This document shows, one piece after another, positions 35,682-45,049 of a stretch of DNA of 64,000 nt (position 1 is its first letter; each line of letters begins with the position of its first letter). Source of the DNA: Dehalobacter sp. DCA (GTDB lineage: Bacteria; Bacillota; Desulfitobacteriia; Desulfitobacteriales; Syntrophobotulaceae). The DNA lies in assembly GCF_000305775.1 (NCBI RefSeq), contig NC_018866.1, positions 806,001 through 870,000 of the forward strand, read 5' to 3'. The position numbers and the translations under genes are program-made. The notes beneath the pieces were generated by a model. That model was not told where the DNA came from and did not search any database. It worked only from the letters and a program-made list of their open reading frames with translations.

Positions 35682-36254
35682 TTAATGTCTGCCCATAATT
35701 AATGAGAACGCCTCTGCCCTGGTGGCAGCGCTGGTTTCAAACATTCCTCTGACTGCTGATGTAACGGTCTGCGCGCCGGGTTTTTTAATTCCGCGTACGG
35801 TCATGCACATATGCTCAGCTTCAATGACGACAATAACACCGCGCGGATTAAGCATATCATTCACAGTATCCGCAATCTGGCTCGTCAATCTTTCCTGTAG
35901 CTGCGGCCTTCTGGCGTAGTCTTCGGCAACTCTGGCCAGCTTTGACAATCCTGTCACCTTGCCGTGTCTCGGAATATACGCAATGTGGGCCTGTCCAACA
36001 AAAGGAAGCAGGTGATGCTCACACATGGAATAAATCGGAATATCTCTAACCAGTACCATTTCCTCGTGTTTTTCCGAAAACAATACAGACAGGTTCTTGC
36101 TCGGATCTTCATGAAGTCCGGCAAAAGCTTCCTCATAAAATCTGGCAACTCTTTTGGGAGTATCCTTAAGGCCTTCTCTTTCCGGATCCTCTCCAATTGC
36201 TTCCAAAATATCCCTTACAGCTCGTTCTATTTTTGCATGATCTATAGCCATCAT
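35682..36254 (-). CDS. folE: GTP cyclohydrolase I
   Basis: 190 residues. First step of folate (and other pterin) synthesis, GTP to dihydroneopterin triphosphate. Zinc ligands are in [10 protein letters not shown] (Cys and His) and HMCMTVRGI (Cys); also [16 protein letters not shown] and [15 protein letters not shown]. Tandem ATGs follow AGGAGG; either could serve. No other folate genes are adjacent. Confidence 0.96.
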   Translation of the reverse strand: MMAIDHAKIERAVRDILEAIGEDPEREGLKDTPKRVARFYEEAFAGLHEDPSKNLSVLFSEKHEEMVLVRDIPIYSMCEHHLLPFVGQAHIAYIPRHGKVTGLSKLARVAEDYARRPQLQERLTSQIADTVNDMLNPRGVIVVIEAEHMCMTVRGIKKPGAQTVTSAVRGMFETSAATRAEAFSLIMGRH

Positions 36255-36403
36255 GATCGCCTCCTGTTATGGTGTAAATTAGCGGAATATTTTATTAATT
36301 AGGTCAACTTGAATTGTATCATTTATTTTTGATTTGACCAAATTTTTTTTACTATTTTCTGCAGATACGCAATTCTCTCGACAATTTATCATCATAATTT
36401 TAC

Positions 36404-37621
36404 TTAAAGTTTTAATCTGCGTTTTTCAGGCAGCTCCGGCCATTTAAGGATCGGCCCAATTAACTTATACACCAGACTGGATTCCTTGGTCAGTATGGGG
36501 CCTAATATGGCGAGAATAAGCACATACAAGGCAGAAAACGGCTGCAGGACTCCCAGCAAGCCTCCTGATAGGGCCAGTGTGGTGAGTATAATCGAAAATT
36601 CACCACGTGACAGGATCGTTAAGCCAATTCTGAGCGAAGCGCGATGAGACAGCTGAGCTCTCCTTCCGGCTATAAATCCAGCAATCGTATTGCCAAGAAG
36701 CGTCAGCAGTACTGCGCCAAGAACCGGCCAAACAGCGCCCCCCAGCGCAAAAGGATCGATGCTCAGACCAAAACTGAAGAAGAATAATGCGCCAAAAAAA
36801 TCACGAAAAGGAACAATAATATGTTCAATCCGCTCACGGTGCTCCGTCTCCGCCAGTACCAGGCCGAGCAGCATTGCTCCGATGGCCTGGGCAATATTCA
36901 GGGTTTCAGAAATCCCCGCAACCAACGTCACCGCCGCAAAAGTCACCAGTAAAAATGTCTCGTCCGAAGGAATATCCAGCCGGCGGTTCAACCACGGAAC
37001 GAGCTTATGGCCCAAAAACAGAAATGCCCCGATAAATCCAAGTGCAACAGCTGCTGTAAGCAGGACTGTAACAGTCGAAGTCGAACCGGAAAGGACCAAA
37101 CCAGAGACAACGGATAAATAGATTGCTACAAACACATCCTGAAACATCATCAGCCCTAGGATAATTTCTGTCTCATCGTTCGCAGCTCGTTTTAACTCAA
37201 CGATGACTTTAGCCACAATAGCGCTTGACGAAATTGTCATCATCCCTGCTACGACCAGAATCTCTTTAATGGGCCAGCCTAAAAGCAACGGGTACAACAG
37301 CGCAACAGAAAAGTTGATGAGCATATAGATGAGGCCGCTGCGGAGAATCGACGGTCCCGATGCCATCAGCTGTTTGATCGAAAATTCTAATCCGAGAGAG
37401 AAAAGTAAAAATAAAACACCCATCTTTCCCATAAAGTCGATTAGTGCGGCTGACTGAATAAACCTGAAATCAAATACTCCGATATGAGGAGCTTGAGGTC
37501 CAACAACCATCCCCGCAATAATCAGAATAGGCACAATGGAGATCCGCAATTTACCGGCTATCATCCCTGCCAGGGCCGACAAGGCCAGAGCGAGACCAAC
37601 TTCCAGTATCAAATGCTCCAT
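36404..37621 (-). CDS. khtU: K+(or cation)/proton antiporter, KhtU/KefB-like
   Basis: 405 residues with about 12 membrane helices (CPA2 family). The N-terminal LILEVGLALALSALAG, FLLFSLGLEFSI, GMMTISSSAIVAKVIVEL (ion-binding helix-break region) and FFFSFGLSIDP are typical. It has no C-terminal RCK domain of its own, matching Bacillus KhtU (about 410 residues), which uses the separate KhtT subunit. The stop of khtT overlaps this start by one base. Export of K+ in exchange for H+ is inferred from the family. Confidence 0.85.
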   Translation of the reverse strand: MEHLILEVGLALALSALAGMIAGKLRISIVPILIIAGMVVGPQAPHIGVFDFRFIQSAALIDFMGKMGVLFLLFSLGLEFSIKQLMASGPSILRSGLIYMLINFSVALLYPLLLGWPIKEILVVAGMMTISSSAIVAKVIVELKRAANDETEIILGLMMFQDVFVAIYLSVVSGLVLSGSTSTVTVLLTAAVALGFIGAFLFLGHKLVPWLNRRLDIPSDETFLLVTFAAVTLVAGISETLNIAQAIGAMLLGLVLAETEHRERIEHIIVPFRDFFGALFFFSFGLSIDPFALGGAVWPVLGAVLLTLLGNTIAGFIAGRRAQLSHRASLRIGLTILSRGEFSIILTTLALSGGLLGVLQPFSALYVLILAILGPILTKESSLVYKLIGPILKWPELPEKRRLKL

Positions 37622-38121
37622 TAATGAACACTCCCGTGAAACAGGAGTCCCTTAGCAGCTTTCACCTGTTCTTTTTCTCCCAGAATGACAATGGTTGCAC
37701 CTTCCTGAAGAACGATGTCGGGATTGGGATTAATCGTTTTATTTTGGTCTTTTTTCACCATCGCAATAATCGTCCCGCCGGTCCGCTTCCGGACCTGCAT
37801 CTCACCGATTGATTTACCAATCGCATAAGCCCCTGTTTCAATCCTGTACCATTCGAGTACCATATCCCCGATGGCTACCTCAACAGTATCCAGATCTTTG
37901 GGGCGATAGGCCATTCCGCCCAGAATAGAGGCAATACAACGCGATTCTTCATCATCAAGTGTTACCATTGAGATCGATTCGTTCGGATCCTCGAGGTAAT
38001 AGTGATACATTTCCCGGCGCCCGTCATCATGAACGATCACGACCAGCTTATCTCCAGACCGGGTGTCCAGCTGATACTTTTTACCGATCCCCGGCAAGTC
38101 TTTTTCCTTGACTAACTTCAT
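37621..38121 (-). CDS. khtT: antiporter regulatory subunit with RCK_C domain, KhtT-like
   Basis: 166 residues, like Bacillus KhtT (about 165). The N-terminal 70 residues form a KhtT-specific domain. The C-terminal half is an RCK_C/TrkA_C domain with DTVEVAIGDMVLEWY, AIGKSIGEMQVRKRTGGTII and ATIVILGEKEQVKA. In Bacillus this soluble protein gates KhtU and its RCK_C domain binds c-di-AMP. Same order and overlap here. Confidence 0.85.
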   Translation of the reverse strand: MKLVKEKDLPGIGKKYQLDTRSGDKLVVIVHDDGRREMYHYYLEDPNESISMVTLDDEESRCIASILGGMAYRPKDLDTVEVAIGDMVLEWYRIETGAYAIGKSIGEMQVRKRTGGTIIAMVKKDQNKTINPNPDIVLQEGATIVILGEKEQVKAAKGLLFHGSVH

Positions 38122-38254
38122 GCTAAAAAGCCCCCTTTTCCTTTAAATTAACTTTAACAAATCTACGGATATAAGTAAAGAAACGACAGGATCGGATAAA
38201 ATCAGAATTCCCCATTCAGACTATGCCTGGTCAGCTAATTACGACACAAAAAAA

Positions 38255-38282
38255 GACGTAACGAAACTTTAGTTCCGATACG
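38255..38282 (-). terminator. terminator of the methyltransferase gene
   Basis: GACGTA-CG-AAC/GTT-CG-TACGTC stem, read on the minus strand into TTTTTTTG, 65 bases beyond the stop. Confidence 0.8.
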
Positions 38283-38346
38283 TCCTTCTAACTTCTTTTA
38301 TGTGGTGAAATCTTCATTTTGCCATATTGACGTCAATGCTAATCAA

Positions 38347-39120
38347 TTACCGTGTTGCTGTAAAAAATACGCGGTCAAAGGTAAATAAAATTTTACCGTC
38401 TTTCGAGCCGGCATAATACTTCATAATTTCCAGCATCAGATCACTCTCAAATTCTTTTTGCTTTTTGTCTTCATCAAGACAATCCAAGTAGGGTCTCAGC
38501 CCGGTGCTTCGATACAGATCCAGGATATCCTCATAACTGTTCATCAAATGATAATACCTGGTTTCCCATAATTCGATTTCCGGTGTTAATTCACAGAGGA
38601 CATCATAATAATATTCAGGAGTATGGACCTTATAAGGAATCGCAATGTGATCAAAATAACCGGACCACTTCGCAGAGGATACCAGGTCTAGAAGCAGCTG
38701 ATGAATCAGCATTTCATTGACAAATGGAACTTGGACAGCTAATATGCCGCGGGGTTTCAGCATGGCAAACAGTCTGGAGATAAGAAGATCATTATCAGGA
38801 ATCCATTGGAAGACCGCATTAGAAAATATGAGGTCGAACTGGCCCAGATCGGAAATGTCCCGTCCGGCATCTCGTAATAACCAACATACTGACGGATTTG
38901 TTGCTTTGGCAATTTCGAGCATGGCATGTGAATTATCAATGGCTGTGATAGCCGCATTCTTCCATCTCTCCGCTAAAATGCGGGTGCTATTACCCGGACC
39001 GCAGCCCACATCCAGAATGTTTTCAGGCTGTTCAAGCTTAATACGGCTGACTAAATCACGTGACGGTTTGGATCTTTCTTTCTCAAATTTTAAATATGCC
39101 TCTGGATTCCAGTCTGCCAT
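38347..39120 (-). CDS. tam: trans-aconitate 2-methyltransferase-like SAM methyltransferase
   Basis: About 257 residues. SAM site ILDVGCGPGNSTRIL, then DNSHAMLEIA, DLIFSNAVFQWIPD and LKPRGILAVQVP (motif series of Tam). The N-terminal ADWNPEAYLKFEKERSKPSRDLVSRI matches Tam over its length (in parts: WNPEAYLKFEKERSKP). Tam methylates trans-aconitate, a harmful by-product of citrate metabolism. Substrate is by family. Start ATG at 39120 (MADWNP) with GGGGGG upstream; the next in-frame codon is less likely. Confidence 0.85.
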   Translation of the reverse strand: MADWNPEAYLKFEKERSKPSRDLVSRIKLEQPENILDVGCGPGNSTRILAERWKNAAITAIDNSHAMLEIAKATNPSVCWLLRDAGRDISDLGQFDLIFSNAVFQWIPDNDLLISRLFAMLKPRGILAVQVPFVNEMLIHQLLLDLVSSAKWSGYFDHIAIPYKVHTPEYYYDVLCELTPEIELWETRYYHLMNSYEDILDLYRSTGLRPYLDCLDEDKKQKEFESDLMLEIMKYYAGSKDGKILFTFDRVFFTATR

Positions 39121-39197
39121 GGCAATGCCCCCCAAAAACGTTTCTATAATTGTACCAGAAAATAAATGATAATGAAACCTCTTTGGGAAGTCTGATC

Positions 39198-40346
39198 TTA
39201 AATGGCTTTTTTAACCGTTAAACCAAAAGATTTATTGTAACAGTCGACTGCCACCTTCGTGTTGGACATTTCTTCATACGTATTTCCAAGCAGTATCCAG
39301 GCCGCGCTGTTTTTGCTATCCATGGAGACCAGTCGTTCCAGGATAATTTTGGCGTCGTCCCACAGCCCTTTTTCGGTCATGCAGACACTTAAATTATAGA
39401 GCACCGTTTTATTTTCCGGATCAATTTTCAGGGCATTCTGGTAATAATCAATTGCTTTGCGCGTTCTTCCGAGCTGAAAACAGATAAAGCCTAAATTATT
39501 CAGCAGCAATGTGTCGTTATTCTTCAGCGTATAGGCTTTTCTAAGTAATCGGTAGGCCTGGTCGTCCTGCTGGAACTCGTGGTAAATGCCGGCCAGATTG
39601 CATAGGGCATCAAGATCATCCGGGTCATGTTTTAATACTTTCTGGAACAGCTTCCGGGCTTTGCTCTGCTGGCCAGTCTGCGCATAACAGTAGGCCAGCC
39701 TGGACATCAGGCTGAAATTCCCTCCGCATTTGATGGCTTTATAGAAAGATTCGACCGCATCCTCGGTCTGATTCATCTTCAGCTGCATCTCAGCTTTCAT
39801 TTCCCAGTATTCCGGCTGATACGGCTTCACTTTACAGCAGCCGCTGAAACAGTTTAAAGCTTCCCTGTACTGCCCCTGGAACTGATAGATGCTGCCAAGT
39901 CGAAAAAGAATATTGGCATCTCCAGGTGAGGAACGCAGAGACTTGTCCAGACAATTAATAGCTTCCTGCCATTCCCCAAGTTCGAGATAACAATCCGTCT
40001 GCAGATTCCAGTACGTACTGTTCGCTTCCAGCTGAAGCGCATTTTCGAGATGGATCAAAGCATCATTGACAAAACCCTGTCCATGGCAGCAGCGGGCCAG
40101 TAAAAAATGCACTTCAGCCAGCTGTCCGGGCTCTTCGCAATAGATAATTGCTGCTTCCAAATAGGCCTGAGCTTCCTTGAAAACCTTATGATCAATCAGT
40201 GTTTTCACCTCTGCCAAATACAGGGCGTCGGAGATATTTTCTGTGTTTAAGATTCCAAACAGGATTTCTAGAGCCTGCTGTTCTTCACCCGTGAAAAGCA
40301 GCCAATTAATCTGCAGCTTTGTCTTGAGACGCAAGCGGTTTCCCAT
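39198..40346 (-). CDS. tetratricopeptide repeat protein
   Basis: 382 residues made almost wholly of TPR units, about ten (for example DALYLAEVKTLIDHKVFKEA; ALIHLENALQLEANSTYW; EALNCFSGCCKVKPYQPEYW; KAIDYYQNALKIDPENKTV). No signal peptide, no catalytic domain. It is likely a cytosolic scaffold; partner unknown. Single gene. Confidence 0.85.
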   Translation of the reverse strand: MGNRLRLKTKLQINWLLFTGEEQQALEILFGILNTENISDALYLAEVKTLIDHKVFKEAQAYLEAAIIYCEEPGQLAEVHFLLARCCHGQGFVNDALIHLENALQLEANSTYWNLQTDCYLELGEWQEAINCLDKSLRSSPGDANILFRLGSIYQFQGQYREALNCFSGCCKVKPYQPEYWEMKAEMQLKMNQTEDAVESFYKAIKCGGNFSLMSRLAYCYAQTGQQSKARKLFQKVLKHDPDDLDALCNLAGIYHEFQQDDQAYRLLRKAYTLKNNDTLLLNNLGFICFQLGRTRKAIDYYQNALKIDPENKTVLYNLSVCMTEKGLWDDAKIILERLVSMDSKNSAAWILLGNTYEEMSNTKVAVDCYNKSFGLTVKKAI

Positions 40347-40646
40347 ATCAACACCCCTAAATATAAAATCTTCTTTAAAGACGAGTGCCTTGTTAACCTT
40401 AAAATTATTGTATTACAAAAAATATGATGCCAGGATATCTAAGATTCAGGTTAACATGGTACTGGATAGTTATTCTTCCTCTTTCCATCATTTACCTTTT
40501 GTTTGGCTGGAAAACCGCTCATCAAATAGCCTTTCAATCAGATATTTTTCCAATTGGAACTATTTTTTTCGTTATTTATCTCTAAAAATATGTATAATAA
40601 GAGAAGAGTTGCCAAAGCTCAATTTATTGATAAAGAGGCTGATATT
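40347..40646. other. intergenic region, divergent genes
   Basis: No gene is supported in this 300-base stretch. A TATAAT at 40593-40598 is a possible -10 box for the lipoprotein gene, without a good -35. Confidence 0.4.
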
Positions 40647-41681
40647 TTGTCCAAAGCAAAAGTACCCTTCCTGATCATCCTGATGATCATCATGATAGCA
40701 ATACCGACGATGTCCGGATGCAGCAAAATATTCTCGTTTTCCGCTGATGAAGAATCCAATCCAGTATCAAACTTGCCACCTGGTGCGCTTTACATAGACG
40801 GAGCTGCTATCCGTCCGCTAACTTTGAATGTAATTAATCAGGCCAAACAATCCATTTATATCGAGCTGTCCAGTCTGAATGATCAGGAAATCATTAATTT
40901 GCTGATTACAAAAGCGCATTCGGGCATCGAAGTGAGACTGCTGCTCGATCAATGGCAGAGAGATAATACCTCAACCATCAAAGCACTAAAAAATGAAAAC
41001 ATATCGGTCCAATACTATCCTGCTGAAAAAGGACAGTACCAGACAGTACGCTATATGGTTGTTGATCACAAAACGGCTGTTTTTTATGAAAAGGACTGGA
41101 CCGCCAAAGGCTTCGATGCGCACAGCATGGCTGTAAAACTATCCGGAGACTCTGTCGGTGTCATGGACAAATCCTTCGGCAAAGACTGGACCTATACGAC
41201 AACACTGTCGCTTGATTTACCGGATAGTTCCAAATTACCAGAAGACAATATTACCTTTGCCGTTACTGTCAATGTTAAACAGCAGCTTCTTAATTTAATC
41301 AACGCTGCTACATCTGAGATCTTAATAGAAACCGAACAACTAAGTAAAGACGATATAATTGATGCCCTGATGGAGGCAAAAAAAAGAGGCTGTAACGTGA
41401 AAGTGATCGTCAGCCTTTCCAGTGCGATTACCTCGCCCGATGCCATTCAGGAATTAAAGGACGCCCAGATCGAATTGCGCTATTACAATCATCCTGACAA
41501 AAAAGCGATGGGCGCAAATTTCGGTATTTTTGATCAGACAACGCTGTTTTTTTCCAATTCTGCCTGGACATATCCTTCTTTTGTTATTAATCACGAGAGT
41601 TCCTTGACTATCCCTTCCCCTGCTGCCGCCAAAAAAGTTACAGCGCTGTTTGATGAAGAATGGGCTAACAGTACACCTTAA
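40647..41681 (+). CDS. lipoprotein with catalytically degenerate phospholipase-D fold
   Basis: About 344 residues. Start is TTG at 40647, 8 bases after GAGG; it gives an ideal lipoprotein signal (SKAKVPFLIILMIIMIAI, lipobox TMSGC), whereas the ATG at 40554 would add 31 odd residues. Two PLD-like halves follow: residues about 60-180 with INQAKQSIYIELSSLND and VDHKTAVFYE, and 210-340 with LINAATSEILIETEQL, IFDQTTLFFSN. In both, the HxK of the HKD motif is lost (T-x-R and M/N in its place), so it is probably not a phospholipase. Likely a surface binding protein; function unknown. Confidence 0.7.
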   Translation: MSKAKVPFLIILMIIMIAIPTMSGCSKIFSFSADEESNPVSNLPPGALYIDGAAIRPLTLNVINQAKQSIYIELSSLNDQEIINLLITKAHSGIEVRLLLDQWQRDNTSTIKALKNENISVQYYPAEKGQYQTVRYMVVDHKTAVFYEKDWTAKGFDAHSMAVKLSGDSVGVMDKSFGKDWTYTTTLSLDLPDSSKLPEDNITFAVTVNVKQQLLNLINAATSEILIETEQLSKDDIIDALMEAKKRGCNVKVIVSLSSAITSPDAIQELKDAQIELRYYNHPDKKAMGANFGIFDQTTLFFSNSAWTYPSFVINHESSLTIPSPAAAKKVTALFDEEWANSTP

Positions 41682-41709
41682 ATCACAAATACATTAGCTT
41701 TCTTGGGTT

Positions 41710-41818
41710 AATCTCCGTAATGGATGGCCGCTTTCGGCAGATAGCGCCCTCCATGGCGCTAACAGCCGCGCTGCGCAATCAATGCTCCGCTTGGCGCTGA
41801 CGATCCATTACGGAGATT
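41710..41818. repeat. GC-rich element with 16-bp perfect terminal inverted repeats
   Basis: 109 bp bounded by AATCTCCGTAATGGAT and its exact complement ATCCATTACGGAGATT (41803-41818). The interior is GC-rich and self-complementary. A similar end, TCCATTAGGGAGACTAACCC, is at 55696-55714. No reading frame; MITE-like or REP-like. Confidence 0.85.
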
Positions 41819-41859
41819 TAGCCTGGGGTCAAAGCCAGGTTCTAACAAGCATATGATTA

Positions 41860-42014
41860 GTCTGCGTGCCACAGTTTCGCGATGAGCGAAGCCTGGATGG
41901 CGCAGCACGGCCTTTTGACGGCCACGGATGGCCTAATGCCGCGGTGCCATGGACGGCAAGGAGCGGCGTGTCAGGGAGGACACAACGGCCGAAAGTGGAT
42001 TGTGGCACGCAGAC
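41860..42014. repeat. GC-rich element with 14-bp perfect terminal inverted repeats
   Basis: 155 bp bounded by GTCTGCGTGCCACA and TGTGGCACGCAGAC (42001-42014), with a GC-rich interior. The right half occurs in reverse complement at 55633-55700. No transposase gene; similar in build to the element at 41710. Confidence 0.85.
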
Positions 42015-42078
42015 AGGCCCCAAATACTTTAGTCTGACTATTATTTACTTATTTATTTAAAATACGCTCTACTTATAT

Positions 42079-44166
42079 TTATTTAGCATCGACGGAGGCG
42101 CCATCCGCACGCGAGAATGAATACGTGTTTGATTCTGAGATAACATTATTGAGGCTGTCGATCATCTTTAAAAGAAGCTTGACCGGCTCAGTCTCATTCT
42201 GGATTGATTTGGGCAAAGTGGCTGTTAAGACAGTATTACTTACATACTTCGTTTTAACCGGGGTATCATCAATATAAATCTGATAATCCGGCAGGAAGTT
42301 TTCTCCTTGAACCTGAATCACATCTTCACTCAGGCGAAGGACTTTTTCGATCTTGGGAAAACGTTCTCCAAGCAGGTACAAAGCATTCTGGACTGGTTTA
42401 TCCCTTGGTTCCAGCTCATAGGCATACGCATTGCCAATCAGAGAATCATATTGCAGCATTTCATAGTCCGCAGATTCTGTTTCGGTGATTTTTTCATTCT
42501 GCTGATAAAGCGCAGCGGTCATAACGTCCGACCCTTTTTCATATAAGGAATAAAGGAAATCCGTCAGGGTATTTCCTTCTTTTTTGCTTTTTTCCAGAAT
42601 GTAAGGCCCCAAAAAGCTCGAGGAAATACGGATATTTTCTTTATCTTTCGGGCTCGAGAAATTATCCCAGACGATAAAGGGCACCGTATATTTGTTTAAA
42701 TAATCACTGTAATTATTTCGGTCCTGAAAAAAGTCAGCCTCTTTGTATACTTCCGAACTATTGCCGAGCAAGGGCAAATGATCTCCGTAAAAAACGACAA
42801 TCGTTGGTTCATCAATCTTCTTCAGACCTTCAATCAAAGCTTTCAGGGACTGATCGACATCGGAAATTGTATTAACGTAGTTCTCCAGCAAGGTTTTACT
42901 TTTAGCCGAAAAGTTACCCTGGACCTGAATCGTATTTCCGGCATTAGGTTTCTCCGCATAGGGCCCATGAGCCTGCATTGAAATCGCATAGATGAAATCG
43001 GGTTTATCATTCTGTCCAAGCTGCTGCAGAATCTTCTTCGTAAGCTCCGTATCGCGGATATAAGTACCTTTGCACTCCGGATCCGCAAAGAATTCCTTGC
43101 TGATAAATTTGCCAAATCCCATCTCTTCGAAAACAATATTGCGGCGGTAAAACCAGTTATGGTAAGTATGAATTGCCGTAGCCTCATAGCCCTGCTTCTT
43201 GTAAACCGCGGGCAGAGCATCCATATCCCTGGTTGCGTACTGGACATAGGGAATGATCCCTGCCGGGAGAAATTGGCAGGAATACCCTGTTAAAACTTCA
43301 AACTCTGTATTCACCGTTCCTCCGGCAAAGACAGGAACAACCATCTTGCCGCCTGAATAATTTTTTTGCAGATAATGGAAATACGGAATTGGATCTTCGC
43401 TGAAGCTTACTTCTTTCATCAGCGTCGGGTCCCAGAAAGCCTCACTTTGCACAAAGATGACATTTGGGGTAAAATCCGGATCAACCGTGTAATCAGTTTT
43501 GGTCTGAGCAATGATCTTTTCAATTTCTTCTTTTTGGTAAGTAGCCGGAGCATCATCCGAATAGGCTTTATAATTCATCATAAAGCCGATAATCAAGCCA
43601 TTTTCTTCGTAATTGGACTGCTGGCTCCAGTTCACAAGCCGGCAGTTAAAGGTCTTTTGCATAGAAGTATGGGCAACCAGATTAAACAGCAAGAGAAAAG
43701 ACAGTACCGCAATGGGGACTTTTTGAGCCGAAAGGTACTTTTCTCTTGGTATGTAACAAATGATCAGGATGAGTGCAGCGATAAGCAAAATCACGAGTCC
43801 CAACATAAAAGCAATCGGAAGATCCTGAAAGCTCTGGGAAATATTTGCAGCTTCCTTCCCAAGGTTTAAATCCCAGGGCAGCAAAGGCTCTCCTCTTAGG
43901 AGTAGTTTTTCCCTACTGACCAGCGCAATAAAGGAAAGGCCGGTTAAAATGACTGCTGCAATGGACAGGTACAAACGCCGGGGCAAAAGATAAAAAGCAT
44001 TAATCAGTCCAAACAGCATGGCATACGTGGCAACAAATTGATTCGGATAGTGTACGGACCAGACCAGCGTATCGGCGAGACTTCCGCGTGAGACCGTCTC
44101 AAACAATATTAAAACCATTAACGGAATTATAGCCAGAAATTTAGAATTAGACACTTTCTCCTCCAT
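42079..44166 (-). CDS. LTA synthase-like membrane sulfatase with C-terminal IPT/TIG-like domain
   Basis: About 695 residues; a paralogue of the gene at 6023. Five membrane helices (residues 10-165), then the phosphatase/sulfatase fold: VIFVQSEAFWDPTLM, GGTVNTEFEVLTGYSCQF, AIHTYHNWFYRRN, MQAHGPYAEK, VVFYGDHLPLLG. The last 95 residues (IEKVLRLSEDVIQVQGENF, VSNTVLTATLPKS) look like an immunoglobulin-like IPT/TIG domain not present in the other copy. GAGG before the ATG at 44166 sets the start. A hairpin of 13 bp lies 20 bases upstream. Wall-polymer glycerol phosphate transfer is the family activity. Confidence 0.8.
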   Translation of the reverse strand: MEEKVSNSKFLAIIPLMVLILFETVSRGSLADTLVWSVHYPNQFVATYAMLFGLINAFYLLPRRLYLSIAAVILTGLSFIALVSREKLLLRGEPLLPWDLNLGKEAANISQSFQDLPIAFMLGLVILLIAALILIICYIPREKYLSAQKVPIAVLSFLLLFNLVAHTSMQKTFNCRLVNWSQQSNYEENGLIIGFMMNYKAYSDDAPATYQKEEIEKIIAQTKTDYTVDPDFTPNVIFVQSEAFWDPTLMKEVSFSEDPIPYFHYLQKNYSGGKMVVPVFAGGTVNTEFEVLTGYSCQFLPAGIIPYVQYATRDMDALPAVYKKQGYEATAIHTYHNWFYRRNIVFEEMGFGKFISKEFFADPECKGTYIRDTELTKKILQQLGQNDKPDFIYAISMQAHGPYAEKPNAGNTIQVQGNFSAKSKTLLENYVNTISDVDQSLKALIEGLKKIDEPTIVVFYGDHLPLLGNSSEVYKEADFFQDRNNYSDYLNKYTVPFIVWDNFSSPKDKENIRISSSFLGPYILEKSKKEGNTLTDFLYSLYEKGSDVMTAALYQQNEKITETESADYEMLQYDSLIGNAYAYELEPRDKPVQNALYLLGERFPKIEKVLRLSEDVIQVQGENFLPDYQIYIDDTPVKTKYVSNTVLTATLPKSIQNETEPVKLLLKMIDSLNNVISESNTYSFSRADGASVDAK

Positions 44167-44185
44167 AGAATTCCTCATAAATTTT

Positions 44186-44214
44186 AAAGAGGATGTCCGT
44201 TGGACATCCTCTTT
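44186..44214 (-). terminator. 13-bp perfect hairpin upstream of the LtaS-like gene
   Basis: AAAGAGGATGTCC/GGACATCCTCTTT with a three-base loop. On the minus strand it is followed by only a short T run (CTCTTTAAAATTT), so it may be a weak terminator of the RNA above or a leader hairpin of the LtaS-like gene. Confidence 0.6.
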
Positions 44215-44387
44215 CCCGCTTTGCCGTTAGACATCTGGTTTTCTGACCCTGCACATGCAGGTGGGTACCTAGACAGATCTTTCCATCTTCTTTTTACAAA
44301 GCATGATGTACACAACCTGCCACTACTCAGTTCCCGAGAAAAAAATAGGATCAAAACCATGATAGTCCATACAAACAGAGCAGCATC
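44186..44387 (-). ncRNA. candidate structured RNA, possibly 6S RNA
   Basis: A gene-free stretch of about 200 bases between the winged-helix gene and the LtaS-like gene. TATAAT at 44399-44394 (minus) would start a transcript near 44387. The 3' part holds CCTGCATGTGCAGG (hairpin on the 3' side) and then CCAGATGTCTAACGGC, which can pair with TCTGTTT and GCTGT near the 5' end, giving a closing stem around a bubble as in 6S RNA. It ends in the 13-bp hairpin at 44186-44214. The 6S call is tentative; the length fits. Confidence 0.4.
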
Positions 44388-44450
44388 ACAGCTATTATAA
44401 CACCGGGGTGAAGAAAAATCCTCTAGAAACAACTGGAAAACCAATATGTT

Positions 44451-44885
44451 TTAGCGATGCACTCTATCTTCTAAATCAGCAAGTCTGTCCAAAATCACAG
44501 AGATCGTCATCTCCTGGGTACGCACCCTCTGCCGCAGCTGTTCGACGAGACTGGACATATTCTTGATTTGATGCAGTGTCCCTGGATTCACCGTTCCATC
44601 ATCCACTAAAGCAAGCGTTCTTGTTCTATTAGCGGGATCTCTTGAATTGGAATTCAATTTATTTAAGTACCTGATCTTGCCGTATCGGGTATTTCTGCCC
44701 TGGTTAATTTCAATAACCTTGTCGTCTTCCAGCACTTTCAGCGCTTTTTTCAGGGTAATACTTGCTACTCCTGTTTCACGTTGTATTTCGGAATAGGCAA
44801 TCTCAAACTGATCTTCTTCATGTTTCTTGGACACCTTCTCAAAAAATTCCAAGAACTTATTGTACGTCTTATCTTTCAGCTTCAA
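44451..44885 (-). CDS. winged-helix protein with C-terminal coiled coil
   Basis: 144 residues, no named family recognised. Residues 1-75 look like a winged helix (DQFEIAYSEIQRETGVASITLKKALKVLEDDKVIEI, in part SITLKKALKVLEDD). Residues 100-144 (IKNMSSLVEQLRQRVRTQ, ISVILDRLADLEDRVHR) form a heptad coiled coil that probably dimerises it. A TATAAT lies about 60 bases upstream. A DNA-binding regulator is inferred from the fold. Confidence 0.65.
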   Translation of the reverse strand: MKLKDKTYNKFLEFFEKVSKKHEEDQFEIAYSEIQRETGVASITLKKALKVLEDDKVIEINQGRNTRYGKIRYLNKLNSNSRDPANRTRTLALVDDGTVNPGTLHQIKNMSSLVEQLRQRVRTQEMTISVILDRLADLEDRVHR

Positions 44886-45049
44886 TGTTATTCATCCTTC
44901 CAAGCAAAAATAAAACAACCAAATAGTTTATTGTATTATATCATAAATTAATGATTAATTTCACTTAAATTGTAAAAATATATTAATTTTTTAAGAATAA
45001 TATTAAGCCTGCTAAAACTATTTCGAAAAATTAACAAATTATTTGTCTG

